From NCBI GenBank assembly GCA_003485185.1, contig DNAS01000031.1, forward strand, positions 474 through 8,808: a stretch of DNA of 8,335 nucleotides, written 5' to 3'. A program made the position numbers and the translations under genes. Shown piece by piece: positions 1-5,587 of this stretch. The number at the start of each line of letters is the position of its first letter. The first letter of the stretch is position 1. The stretch is from Phycisphaerales bacterium (GTDB taxonomy: Bacteria; Planctomycetota; Phycisphaerae; SM23-33). The notes under the pieces were generated by a model. That model was not told where the DNA came from. It saw only the letters and a program-made list of their open reading frames with translations, and searched no databases.

Positions 1-914
1 AGGAGATCATCTCCGTCAAGAGCAGCGACAACGTGATCCGCTTCAACACGTTCCTGGGCCATCCCACGGCCAACAAGGGCGGACTTTGCATCCGCCACGG
101 GCATCGCAACGTCGTCGAGTCCAACACGTTCCTGGGTACGGCCTACGGCGTGCGCGTCAGCGGCGACGAGAACATGGTGATCAACAATTACCTCGAGAAC
201 GTCGGCAGCGGGTTCGTCCTGACGGCCGGCGGAACCAAGAACAAACCTTACATTCCCTGCCGCAACGGACTGTTCGCCAACAACACCGTGGTCGACGCCG
301 CCGGCTCGCCGTTCATGGTCGGAGCGTTCTACAACATGCCGGACGCCCGCGACCCGGAGAACTCGATCACCGTCTATCCGAGCGGGAACAAGGTCTGCAA
401 CAACATCCTGACCGGGAAAAAAGACTACACGATCGTCTGGGACCGGGGCGACCCGAAGAAGAACGAACTGGTCTCCAACGAATTCAAGAACAACCTGGGC
501 TTCTGCGCCCGGGCGAAGAAGGTCGAGGACATGAAGCTTCCCGCCGGCGTGACGGGGGAGGATCCGAAGCTGACGACGGGCGGCGAGCGCGCCCGGCCGG
601 GGCAGGGCAGCCCGGCCATCGGAAAGGGGATGGTCCTGGAGCGGGTGAAAGACGACATCGCCGGCCGCCCGCGCGACGGGAAGCCCGACATCGGCTGCGA
701 GGAGGTTTCCTCCGGCGCGTCGGCCAGGCGCCGGCCTTTGACGGCCAAGGACGTCGGCCCGGACTGGATGAAGGGCGATTTCGTCGCCCTGGAGAAAGAG
801 GGCATCGTCCTGGAAGTGCAGGCGCTGATCCAGAAGTACCCCGAGGCGGAATTCCGCGCGCGGATGCACGAGATGATCGACTCCGCCGGCGCCGCGCCGA
901 AGCCGGACCGTTGA
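1..914 (+). CDS. PL6-family (chondroitinase B / alginate lyase-like) polysaccharide lyase, 5' end missing
   Basis: This is the C-terminal part of a right-handed parallel beta-helix lyase that cleaves uronic-acid polysaccharides by beta-elimination. The reading frame is open from base 3 and has no start in the window, so the gene begins upstream; 303 residues are visible. The first visible residues are E-I-I-S-V-K-S-S, and R-H-G follows at visible residues 31-33. In the PL6 family (chondroitinase B, alginate lyase AlyGC) the catalytic base is a Lys in such a motif and the catalytic acid is the Arg of an R-H-G motif. A Ca-binding Glu lies five residues before the Lys, exactly the spacing seen here (E1, K6). 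Asn-rich beta-helix rungs follow (NTFLG, INNYLEN, ANNTVVDA, CNNILTG). Next comes an S-P-A-I-G-K-G...D-I-G-C-E closing segment, then P-L-T-A-K-D-V-G-P-D-W and a charged tail. Signal peptide and upstream domain are not visible. The substrate (alginate, chondroitin/dermatan or another uronan) cannot be told from this part. Family call is firm; specificity is open. Confidence 0.88.
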   Translation, partial: EIISVKSSDNVIRFNTFLGHPTANKGGLCIRHGHRNVVESNTFLGTAYGVRVSGDENMVINNYLENVGSGFVLTAGGTKNKPYIPCRNGLFANNTVVDAAGSPFMVGAFYNMPDARDPENSITVYPSGNKVCNNILTGKKDYTIVWDRGDPKKNELVSNEFKNNLGFCARAKKVEDMKLPAGVTGEDPKLTTGGERARPGQGSPAIGKGMVLERVKDDIAGRPRDGKPDIGCEEVSSGASARRRPLTAKDVGPDWMKGDFVALEKEGIVLEVQALIQKYPEAEFRARMHEMIDSAGAAPKPDR

Positions 915-933
915 GGCCGCGACGGAAGCGGCC
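915..933. terminator. Hairpin between two convergent genes (possible bidirectional terminator)
   Basis: GGCCGC (915-920) and GCGGCC (928-933) form a perfect 6-bp stem around the 7-nt loop GACGGAA. It starts on the base after the lyase stop codon and lies in the 28-bp gap between convergent genes, so it could serve both strands. There is no T-tract on either side, so it is not a canonical intrinsic terminator. In GC-rich DNA a 6-bp stem may also be chance. Confidence 0.35.
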
Positions 934-942
934 GGGCACGCC

Positions 943-1710
943 TCACCGCCGCGCGGCGCGGAGCGCCCCGGGCGGCCGGCCCGTCAGGCGGCGGACCGTC
1001 TTGGATAGCTGGAACTGGTCGTTCAGGCCCACCATCTCCGCGATGACCTTCAGGGGCAGGTGCGAATTAACCAGCAGTTGCACCGCCGTCTCCACGCGCA
1101 TCCGCCGCACGAACGTCATCGGCGGAACGCCCGTCGCCGCGCGGAACCGCCGCGCGAAGTGGAACCGGCTCAGGTGCGTGGCGGCTGCGAGGTCGTCCAG
1201 GCGGATCGGCTCGGAAATGCGGTTGGACACGTACCGGCGGACCTGGGGGACCAGGCCGTATTCGTCCGCCTGCGAAGGCGTGCCGTGCTCGTGGAGGGCG
1301 GCCTGGAGCAGCGCGTCGAGCGTGGCCTGCTCGCGGGCGCTGTGGACGGGCAGCAGTTCCAGCATCCACTGGACCAGAAGTTTCACGCGTCCGCGGCTGT
1401 CGGGGCGGTGGACCGGCAGGTCGGCCCAGCGCGCCGGGTCGGCGCGGAAGGTTACGAAGAGCATCCCCAGCGACTCGCCGGCGCTGCTCTCGGCATGCGC
1501 GACGCCGGGGGGATACACCAGCACGTCGCCGACCCGCGCGACGAGGCACTGTCCGCGGATCTGCACCTCGTTCTGACCCGAAAGGATCACCAGCAGCTCG
1601 TAATGGTCGTCGTGGGCGTGCGGGGGCATGTGCCATTCAGGCGGGAGGCTCATCCGCGACGCGCTTCGCAGCGCGGGCTTCGCGACCGGGCGGGAAACAA
1701 GTTTTGACAT
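943..1710 (-). CDS. AraC-family transcriptional regulator with N-terminal cupin sensor domain
   Basis: This 255-residue protein should be a cytoplasmic sugar-responsive transcription factor. Residues about 20-100 form an AraC-type cupin: H31-A-H33-D-D-H36-Y-E38 is followed by the G-D-V-L-V-Y-P-P-G-V-A-H stretch ending at H72, giving the usual His/Glu cluster of the sugar pocket. Residues about 155-255 form the two-helix-turn-helix AraC DNA-binding domain. The first HTH is L-D-D-L-A-A-A-T-H-L-S-R-F-H-F-A-R-R-F and the second is K-V-I-A-E-M-V-G-L-N-D-Q-F-Q-L-S. The usual 'F-S-R-x-F-K' part of the second HTH is replaced by L-S-K-T-V-R. The start at 1710 is chosen because GGGAGG lies 9 nt upstream. 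An in-frame ATG at 1755 has no comparable site, and the frame stays open far upstream only as antisense of the next gene. The gene is transcribed away from the Gfo/Idh operon across a 180-bp gap, so it is the likely local regulator of that operon and perhaps of itself. The ligand is unknown; a mono- or disaccharide, possibly a uronate, is inferred from the neighbours. Confidence 0.93.
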   Translation of the reverse strand: MSKLVSRPVAKPALRSASRMSLPPEWHMPPHAHDDHYELLVILSGQNEVQIRGQCLVARVGDVLVYPPGVAHAESSAGESLGMLFVTFRADPARWADLPVHRPDSRGRVKLLVQWMLELLPVHSAREQATLDALLQAALHEHGTPSQADEYGLVPQVRRYVSNRISEPIRLDDLAAATHLSRFHFARRFRAATGVPPMTFVRRMRVETAVQLLVNSHLPLKVIAEMVGLNDQFQLSKTVRRLTGRPPGALRAARR

Positions 1711-1719
1711 TTCCGGAAA

Positions 1720-1725
1720 CCTCCC
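1720..1725 (-). promoter_or_regulatory. Ribosome binding site of the AraC-family gene
   Basis: The - strand reads GGGAGG followed by 9 nt and ATG (1710). This strong Shine-Dalgarno match decides the start at 1710 over the upstream in-frame ATG at 1755. Confidence 0.75.
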
Positions 1726-1742
1726 AATGCGCGTGTCAACCT

Positions 1743-1762
1743 TGCTTAAAAGCATGATATGC
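1743..1762. promoter_or_regulatory. Overlapping palindromes, candidate operator
   Basis: TGCTTAAAAGCA (1743-1754) is an inverted repeat with 5-bp arms around AA. GCATGATATGC (1752-1762) is a second inverted repeat with 4-bp arms around GAT, sharing three bases with the first. They sit in the A/T-rich island of the divergent region, upstream of the start codons of both genes. The position fits an operator for the adjacent regulator. However, AraC proteins usually bind direct half-sites rather than short palindromes, so the binding protein is uncertain. Confidence 0.35.
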
Positions 1763-1822
1763 CGTCTCGCGGAGAATGCAAAGAGCAAGAAAAGACAATC
1801 AATCGGCAATCGCGGCCATGGA

Positions 1823-1839
1823 GGCCCCGCCGACGGGCC
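1823..1839 (+). other. Possible 5'-leader hairpin ahead of the Gfo/Idh gene
   Basis: GGCCC (1823-1827) and GGGCC (1835-1839) can form a 5-bp GC stem with a 7-nt loop, about 50 nt before the start codon at 1891. If the operon's transcript begins upstream of it, this would be a small leader hairpin. Alternatively it is chance in GC-rich DNA. Confidence 0.2.
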
Positions 1840-1890
1840 GGTAGGATGCTTTCCGTCAACCTGCGGACGCGGGTTCGAAAGGAATGGACC

Positions 1891-2940
1891 ATGAGCAAGG
1901 TGCGCATCGGTTTCGTGGGCGTCGGAAGCATGGGCCAGATGGCCCACCTGAAAAACTACGTGACGCTGGACGACTGCGAGGTGGTCGCCCTCGCCGAGGT
2001 CCGACTCCAGACCGGAAAGCTGGTCGCGGAGCGCTACGGCGTGCCGAAGGTATATCCGGACCACCGCGCGATGCTGGCGAGCGAAACACTCGACGCGGTG
2101 GTCGCCAGCCAGCCCTTCGATCGCCACGCCGTCCTGCTGCCGGAAATCTACCCGCACGTCAAATACGTGCTGACGGAAAAGCCGCTGGCGGTGGCGCCCG
2201 AGGCGGGGCGCAAGCTCGCGGCCGCCGCCGCCCGCGCCGGCTGCACCCACATGGTCGCCTACCACAAGCGGTCTGACCCGGCCACCGAGTACGCGCGCGG
2301 GCTGATCGACCAGTGGAAGGCCGACGGACGCCTCGGCCGGCTGAAGTACGTGCGCATCCTCATGCCCGCGGGCGACTGGATCAACAACGGATTCCTCGGG
2401 CGGTTGGACGCCGGCGACAAGCCCCCGGCCCTCGACCGCGAGCCGCCCATGACCGACCTCGACGAGCCCGCCCGCAAGGCGTACGTCTCGTTCGTCAACT
2501 ACTACATCCACCAGCTGAACCTCATGCGCCACCTGCTGGGCGAGCCGTACCGCGTTGCCTACGCGGACCAGACGGGCGTGCTGCTGGCCGTCCGGTCCGA
2601 ATCGGGCGTCCCCGGCGTGCTGGAGATGACGCCGTACCGCACGACGGTGGAGTGGGAGGAGTCGGCGCTGGTGGCCTTCGAGAAGGGCTACCTCGTGCTG
2701 CGCCTGCCCGCGCCGATGGTCTGCAACCGCGCCGGCACGGTGGAAGTCTACGAGGACCCGGGCGGAAAGACGCCCGTGCGGAGCTTCCCGTCGCTGCCGT
2801 GGGTCCACGCGATGCGCAACCAGGCGATGAACTTCGTGAAGGTCTGCCGCGGCGAGCGCAAACCCCCGTGCGACGCGGGCGAGGCCGTCCTCGACCTCGA
2901 CGTCGCGCGCGAATACATCCGCCAGCGTTTCGGACAATAG
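1891..2940 (+). CDS. Gfo/Idh/MocA-family sugar dehydrogenase
   Basis: This 349-residue cytoplasmic NAD(P)-dependent oxidoreductase is expected to oxidise or reduce a hydroxyl/keto group on a sugar, inositol or glycoside. The N-terminal Rossmann fold shows G10-V-G12-S-M-G15 at the end of the first strand. E96-K97-P98 is the family signature with the catalytic Lys. M-V-A-Y-H-K-R-S-D-P lies at 121-130, as in a large subgroup of the family. In the C-terminal domain, N203-Y-Y-I-H207-Q-L-N...H-L-L-G-E occupies the active-site helix. H207 matches the catalytic His of inositol dehydrogenase, while the Asp four residues before it is Asn here. Length is normal. There is no twin-arginine or other signal peptide, so unlike many PVC members this copy is intracellular. 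The start at 1891 is preceded by AAAGGA with a 7-nt gap. It is the first gene of a three-gene operon, with the propeller gene starting 29 nt downstream. Family is certain; substrate is unknown. Confidence 0.95.
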   Translation: MSKVRIGFVGVGSMGQMAHLKNYVTLDDCEVVALAEVRLQTGKLVAERYGVPKVYPDHRAMLASETLDAVVASQPFDRHAVLLPEIYPHVKYVLTEKPLAVAPEAGRKLAAAAARAGCTHMVAYHKRSDPATEYARGLIDQWKADGRLGRLKYVRILMPAGDWINNGFLGRLDAGDKPPALDREPPMTDLDEPARKAYVSFVNYYIHQLNLMRHLLGEPYRVAYADQTGVLLAVRSESGVPGVLEMTPYRTTVEWEESALVAFEKGYLVLRLPAPMVCNRAGTVEVYEDPGGKTPVRSFPSLPWVHAMRNQAMNFVKVCRGERKPPCDAGEAVLDLDVAREYIRQRFGQ

Positions 2941-2955
2941 TCGCGCCGGCGCGAC
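2940..2955. repeat. 16-bp perfect palindrome at the first operon junction
   Basis: The palindrome begins at the last base of the Gfo/Idh stop codon and reads GTCGCG-CCGG-CGCGAC. In RNA it can fold as a 6-bp stem with a CCGG tetraloop. It is followed directly by AAAAAGGAA, the ribosome binding site of the next gene (AAGGA at 2959-2963, 6 nt before ATG). It has no U-tract on the + strand, so it is more likely an intercistronic mRNA hairpin than a terminator. Confidence 0.45.
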
Positions 2956-2969
2956 AAAAAGGAACCGCC

Positions 2970-4073
2970 ATGCCCCCGCTGAGATTCCAGAAGACCTTCA
3001 TCTCCGACGAGCGCTACGAGTCCGCGGCCGTCTTCGACGTCGACAACGACGGCGTGCCCGACATCGTCTCCGGCGCGTACTGGTACCCCGGTCCGCGCTT
3101 CGACCGCAAGTGCAAGATCGGCGACGTGCAGGCCGTCGGCGAATATTACGACGACTTCTCGACCGTCCCCCTCGACGTCAACGGCGACGGATACCTGGAC
3201 TTCATCACCGGCGGCTGGTGGGGCAAGACGCTCTACTGGCGCGAGAATCCGCGGGGCGACCCGTCCAAGCCCTGGCCGATGCACAAGATCGCCGAGTTCG
3301 GGAACATCGAGACGACGCGCGGGTGGGACGTCGACGGCGACGGGCGGGTGGAGATCGTCCCCAACACGCCGGGCGGCCCGCAGCGGTTCTACAAGCTCCG
3401 GACCGATTCCGACGGGCGCGGCACGGGCGAGTTCAGCGAGCACGTGATTTCCGAGGGCGCCAGCGGGCACGGGTTCGGCTTCGGCGACGTCAACGGCGAC
3501 GGGCGCGGAGACATCGTGCTGGCCAAGGGCTGGCTGGAATGCCCCGCCGATCCGCTGGGCGGGCCGTGGACCTTCCACCCCGAGTTCGACCTGGGTTCGG
3601 CGAGCTGCCCCGTGCTGGTGGTGGACGTCAACGGCGACGGCCTGAACGACCTGATCGTCGGCCAGGCGCACGGGTACGGTCTGGACTGGTGGGAGCAGCG
3701 GCGGCAGGGCGGGCGGCGCGCGTGGGTCAAGCACCCCATCGACCCGTTCAACAGCCAGTACCACGACCTGATCTGGGCGGACATCGACGGCGACGGCCAG
3801 TGCGAGCTCATCACGGGCAAGCGGTATCGCGCCCACTGCGGGCGCGACCCGGGCGAGTACGACCCGGTGGGGCTGTACTACTTCAAGTGGACGGGCGAGG
3901 GCTTCGCCAAGCAGGTGATCGACTACGGCCCGATGCGCGTGGGCAAGGGCTGCGGAATCCACTTCGCCGTGGCGGACCTGCACGGCACGGGCCGGCTGGA
4001 CGTCGTCGCGCCGGGCAAGGACGGCCTGGCCCTGTTCCGCAACCTCGGATACGCGCACAACATGGGCGACTGA
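2970..4073 (+). CDS. Seven-repeat FG-GAP/VCBS beta-propeller protein, cytoplasmic, possibly a sugar lyase/dehydratase
   Basis: This 367-residue protein contains seven D-x-[DN]-x-D-G-x-x-[DE] loops, at residues 23, 69, 120, 173, 219, 271 and 336. The last is degenerate (D-L-H-G-T-G). They are spaced 46-65 residues apart, which fits a seven-bladed propeller filling the whole protein. It starts directly with the first blade and has no signal peptide, unusual for this mostly exported repeat class. Residues 280-292 (L-I-T-G-K-R-Y-R-A-H-C-G-R) and the ending D-V-V-A-P-G-K-D-G-L-A-L-F-R-N resemble a conserved bacterial group. From memory I relate that group to the propeller domain of fungal aldos-2-ulose dehydratase. 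H167, H265 and H331 each lie 5-6 residues before a repeat Asp, so they may line the central channel. This suggests a metal site and an enzyme rather than a binding protein; that is inference. The start at 2970 has AAGGA 6 nt upstream. It is the middle gene of the operon between a sugar dehydrogenase and a GH4 glycosidase, so it probably acts on the same intracellular sugar. Fold confidence is high; function is unproven. Confidence 0.88.
   Translation: MPPLRFQKTFISDERYESAAVFDVDNDGVPDIVSGAYWYPGPRFDRKCKIGDVQAVGEYYDDFSTVPLDVNGDGYLDFITGGWWGKTLYWRENPRGDPSKPWPMHKIAEFGNIETTRGWDVDGDGRVEIVPNTPGGPQRFYKLRTDSDGRGTGEFSEHVISEGASGHGFGFGDVNGDGRGDIVLAKGWLECPADPLGGPWTFHPEFDLGSASCPVLVVDVNGDGLNDLIVGQAHGYGLDWWEQRRQGGRRAWVKHPIDPFNSQYHDLIWADIDGDGQCELITGKRYRAHCGRDPGEYDPVGLYYFKWTGEGFAKQVIDYGPMRVGKGCGIHFAVADLHGTGRLDVVAPGKDGLALFRNLGYAHNMGD
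3036..3992 (+). repeat. Seven protein-level FG-GAP/VCBS calcium-loop repeats
   Basis: The Asp-rich loop motif starts at base 3036, 3174, 3327, 3486, 3624, 3780 and 3975. The DNA is similar at each (variants of GACGTCAACGGCGACGG), but the spacers differ. This is protein repeat architecture, not a tandem DNA repeat. Loops 1-6 keep the D-x-[DN]-x-D-G ligand pattern; loop 7 (D-L-H-G-T-G) has lost it. Confidence 0.85.
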
Positions 4074-4088
4074 CGCCCGGCCCGGGCG
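4064..4088 (+). other. Two mutually exclusive hairpins at the propeller-GH4 junction
   Basis: The arm CGCCC (4074-4078) can pair with GGGCG upstream (4064-4068, loop ACTGA, which contains the TGA stop codon). It can also pair with GGGCG downstream (4084-4088, loop GGCCC). The downstream pairing is part of a 15-bp perfect inverted repeat, CGCCCGG-C-CCGGGCG (4074-4088). A ribosome finishing the propeller gene would cover the first arm and favour the second structure. The GH4 ribosome binding site (AAGGAG, 4103-4108) lies 15 nt downstream of the second structure. A regulatory role is inference. Confidence 0.35.
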
Positions 4089-4114
4089 CGGCAGACTTTG
4101 CGAAGGAGTCAATC

Positions 4115-5548
4115 ATGCCGAAGAAAATCGCGATGATCGGCGCCGGAAGCGTGGTCTTCTGCAAGACGCTGCTTTCCGACCTAATGGCGACGGAGGCGCT
4201 GGCGGGCAGCGAGTACGCGCTGATGAACCGCACCGAGCCCAAGCTGCGGCGGATGGAAGCCTTCGCCAACCGCATGCTCCGGGAAAACGGAATCGCCGGC
4301 AAGGTCACCGCCACGCTGGACCGTCGCGAGGCTATCGCCGACGCCGACTTCGTGGTGGTGATGATCCAGGTCGGCGGCCTGGAGGCCTTCGGACACGATT
4401 ACGAGATTCCCCTGAAGTACGGCGTGGACCAGTGCATCGGCGATTCGATGGGCCCCGGCGGGATCTTCCGCTGCCTGCGGACGATGCCGGTGCTGCGAGG
4501 CATCGCCGACGACATGGCTGAGCTCGCGCGCCCCGGCGCGATCCTGCTCCAGTACGCCAACCCGATGGCGGCCAACTGCCTGGCGTTGGGTCTGGCGACG
4601 CCCGTCCCGTTCGTCGGACTCTGCCACGGCGTGCAGACCACGCTGGACCTGATCGCCGGCTATTGCGAGGTTCCCAAGGAGGAGATCACCTACACCTGCG
4701 GCGGAATCAACCACATGGACTGGTTCCTGACGCTCGAGCACTGGGGGCGAGACCTCTATCTGCGCCTGCGGGAGGTGTTCGAGAAGCCCGAGTACTACAA
4801 GAACGAGAAGGTCCGCGGCGAGGTCTTCCGTCACTTCGGGTACTTCATGACGGAGTCCACCGGGCATCTCAGCGAGTACCTGCCCTGGTTCCGCAAGAAC
4901 GCCAAGGCGCTGAAGCTGTATTGCGACGAGCCCGCCTTCGGCGGCGAGTCGGGCGCGTACTACAAGTATTCGCTGGCGCTGGCCGACAAGTACGCAAAGC
5001 ACGACCCGCTGGAATACGACACCGCGAAAATCGAGTCGCGCAGCGTGGAGTACTGCTCGCACATCGTCGAGGCCGTCGTCACGGGCAGGCCCTTCCGCTT
5101 CATGGGCAACGTGCCCAACCGCGGGTACATCACCAACCTGCCGGACGGCTGCTGCGTGGAGGTTCCCACCTTCGCCGACGACACGGGCCTGCACCCCACG
5201 CGGGTCGGCGCGCTTCCGCCGCAGTGCGCCGCGGCCTGCATGAGCAACGTCCAGCCGCAGCTCCTGGCTGCGCAGGCGGCGCTCGAGGGCGACACGGAAC
5301 TGCTCGTCCAGGCCCTCGCCATGGACCCGCTCGCCGGGGCCGTCTGCACCCTCAAGGAAATTCGCGACATGGCGGCGGAGATGCTCCATGCCGAACGCGC
5401 CTGGCTGCCGCAGTTCGAGGGAAAGTCCATCCGCCCCACGCCGACCATCCGCATTCCCAAAGGCTGCAAACCCGCGCCCGTGCCGTTGGACCCGGCGCTG
5501 GCCATCAACAAACGCTTCGGAACGCTGATCGCGCAGAAGACGGAATAG
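4115..5548 (+). CDS. GH4 NAD/Mn-dependent glycosidase of the C-H-G-V type (candidate alpha-glucuronidase/alpha-galacturonidase)
   Basis: This 477-residue cytoplasmic glycoside hydrolase is similar over its whole length to E. coli alpha-galactosidase MelA. Family 4 enzymes use NAD+ and a divalent metal: they oxidise C3 of the sugar, eliminate the aglycone, add water and re-reduce. Visible hallmarks are the Rossmann motif G9-A-G-S12; D-F-V-V-V-M-I-Q-V-G-G at 78-88; G109-D-S-M-G-P-G-G116; N149-P-M; and the metal ligands C170 (in C-H-G-V, 170-173) and H200 (G-I-N-H-M). G-Y-F-M-T-E-S-T-G-H-L-S-E-Y at 242-255 and N-L-P-D-G-C-C-V-E-V-P at 341-351 follow, as in MelA. The residues after the Cys track substrate in this family. 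MelA-type galactosidases have C-H-S, AglA-type glucosidases C-H-E, phospho-glycosidases C-D-M or C-N, and characterised uronidases C-H-G. The C-H-G-V here therefore suggests an alpha-uronidase, which fits the lyase gene nearby. The start has AAGGAG 6 nt upstream. It is the last gene of the operon and converges with the URO-D-like gene. Family is certain; substrate is inferred. Confidence 0.95.
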   Translation: MPKKIAMIGAGSVVFCKTLLSDLMATEALAGSEYALMNRTEPKLRRMEAFANRMLRENGIAGKVTATLDRREAIADADFVVVMIQVGGLEAFGHDYEIPLKYGVDQCIGDSMGPGGIFRCLRTMPVLRGIADDMAELARPGAILLQYANPMAANCLALGLATPVPFVGLCHGVQTTLDLIAGYCEVPKEEITYTCGGINHMDWFLTLEHWGRDLYLRLREVFEKPEYYKNEKVRGEVFRHFGYFMTESTGHLSEYLPWFRKNAKALKLYCDEPAFGGESGAYYKYSLALADKYAKHDPLEYDTAKIESRSVEYCSHIVEAVVTGRPFRFMGNVPNRGYITNLPDGCCVEVPTFADDTGLHPTRVGALPPQCAAACMSNVQPQLLAAQAALEGDTELLVQALAMDPLAGAVCTLKEIRDMAAEMLHAERAWLPQFEGKSIRPTPTIRIPKGCKPAPVPLDPALAINKRFGTLIAQKTE

Positions 5549-5549
5549 C

Positions 5550-5560
5550 GGCCTCAGGCC
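5550..5560. terminator. Small GC hairpin after the GH4 gene
   Basis: GGCC-TCA-GGCC gives a 4-bp stem with a triloop, starting two bases after the stop codon in the 39-bp gap between convergent genes. It has only two T residues after it. This is the only terminator-like element in the gap and it is weak. Confidence 0.2.
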
Positions 5561-5587
5561 TTCGCCCTGTGCGATCCGATTCCTGAC

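Larger units (their letters stand above)
1711..1890. promoter_or_regulatory. Divergent control region between the AraC regulator and the Gfo/Idh-propeller-GH4 operon
   Basis: These 180 bp separate two divergently transcribed genes and must hold the promoters of both. The segment 1740-1805 is clearly more A/T-rich than its surroundings, as expected for promoter DNA. It carries short palindromes (annotated separately) and three AATC units in a row-like arrangement near 1797-1813. No pair of -35 and -10 boxes with correct spacing is convincing on either strand. Ribosome binding sites lie at the two edges: GGGAGG for the - strand gene (1720-1725) and AAAGGA for the + strand gene (1878-1883, 7 nt before the ATG). 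Confidence 0.6.

Noticed and set aside
1734..1739. Perfect TTGACA (-35 consensus) on the - strand upstream of the AraC gene
   Set aside because: Seventeen bases downstream there is no -10 box, only the ribosome binding site and start region, so it cannot drive a leadered transcript of this gene.
1711..2937. Upstream extension of the AraC reading frame on the - strand (about 400 further residues without a stop)
   Set aside because: It is antisense to the clearly genuine Gfo/Idh gene, is Arg/His/Val-rich low-complexity sequence, and lacks any recognisable domain. A strong ribosome binding site sets the true start at 1710.
3036..3992. Tandem DNA repeat or CRISPR-like array in the repeated GACGTCAACGGCGACGG sequence
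   Set aside because: The units are short, variable, always in frame and 138-195 bp apart; they encode protein calcium-loop motifs.
2748..4112. 454-residue - strand open frame opposite the propeller gene
   Set aside because: It is the mirror of the Asp-rich propeller repeats in a GC-rich gene (V-A-V-D-V repeats come from the antisense of the D-x-N-G-D-G loops). There is no ribosome binding site or family match.
4181..5389. 402-residue - strand open frame opposite the GH4 gene
   Set aside because: Shadow of a high-GC coding region; the + strand GH4 motifs are unambiguous.
4115..5548. Malate/lactate dehydrogenase instead of glycosidase
   Set aside because: GH4 shares the Rossmann fold with these enzymes, but the C-H-G-V, G-I-N-H-M and N-L-P-D-G-C-C-V-E motifs are specific to GH4.
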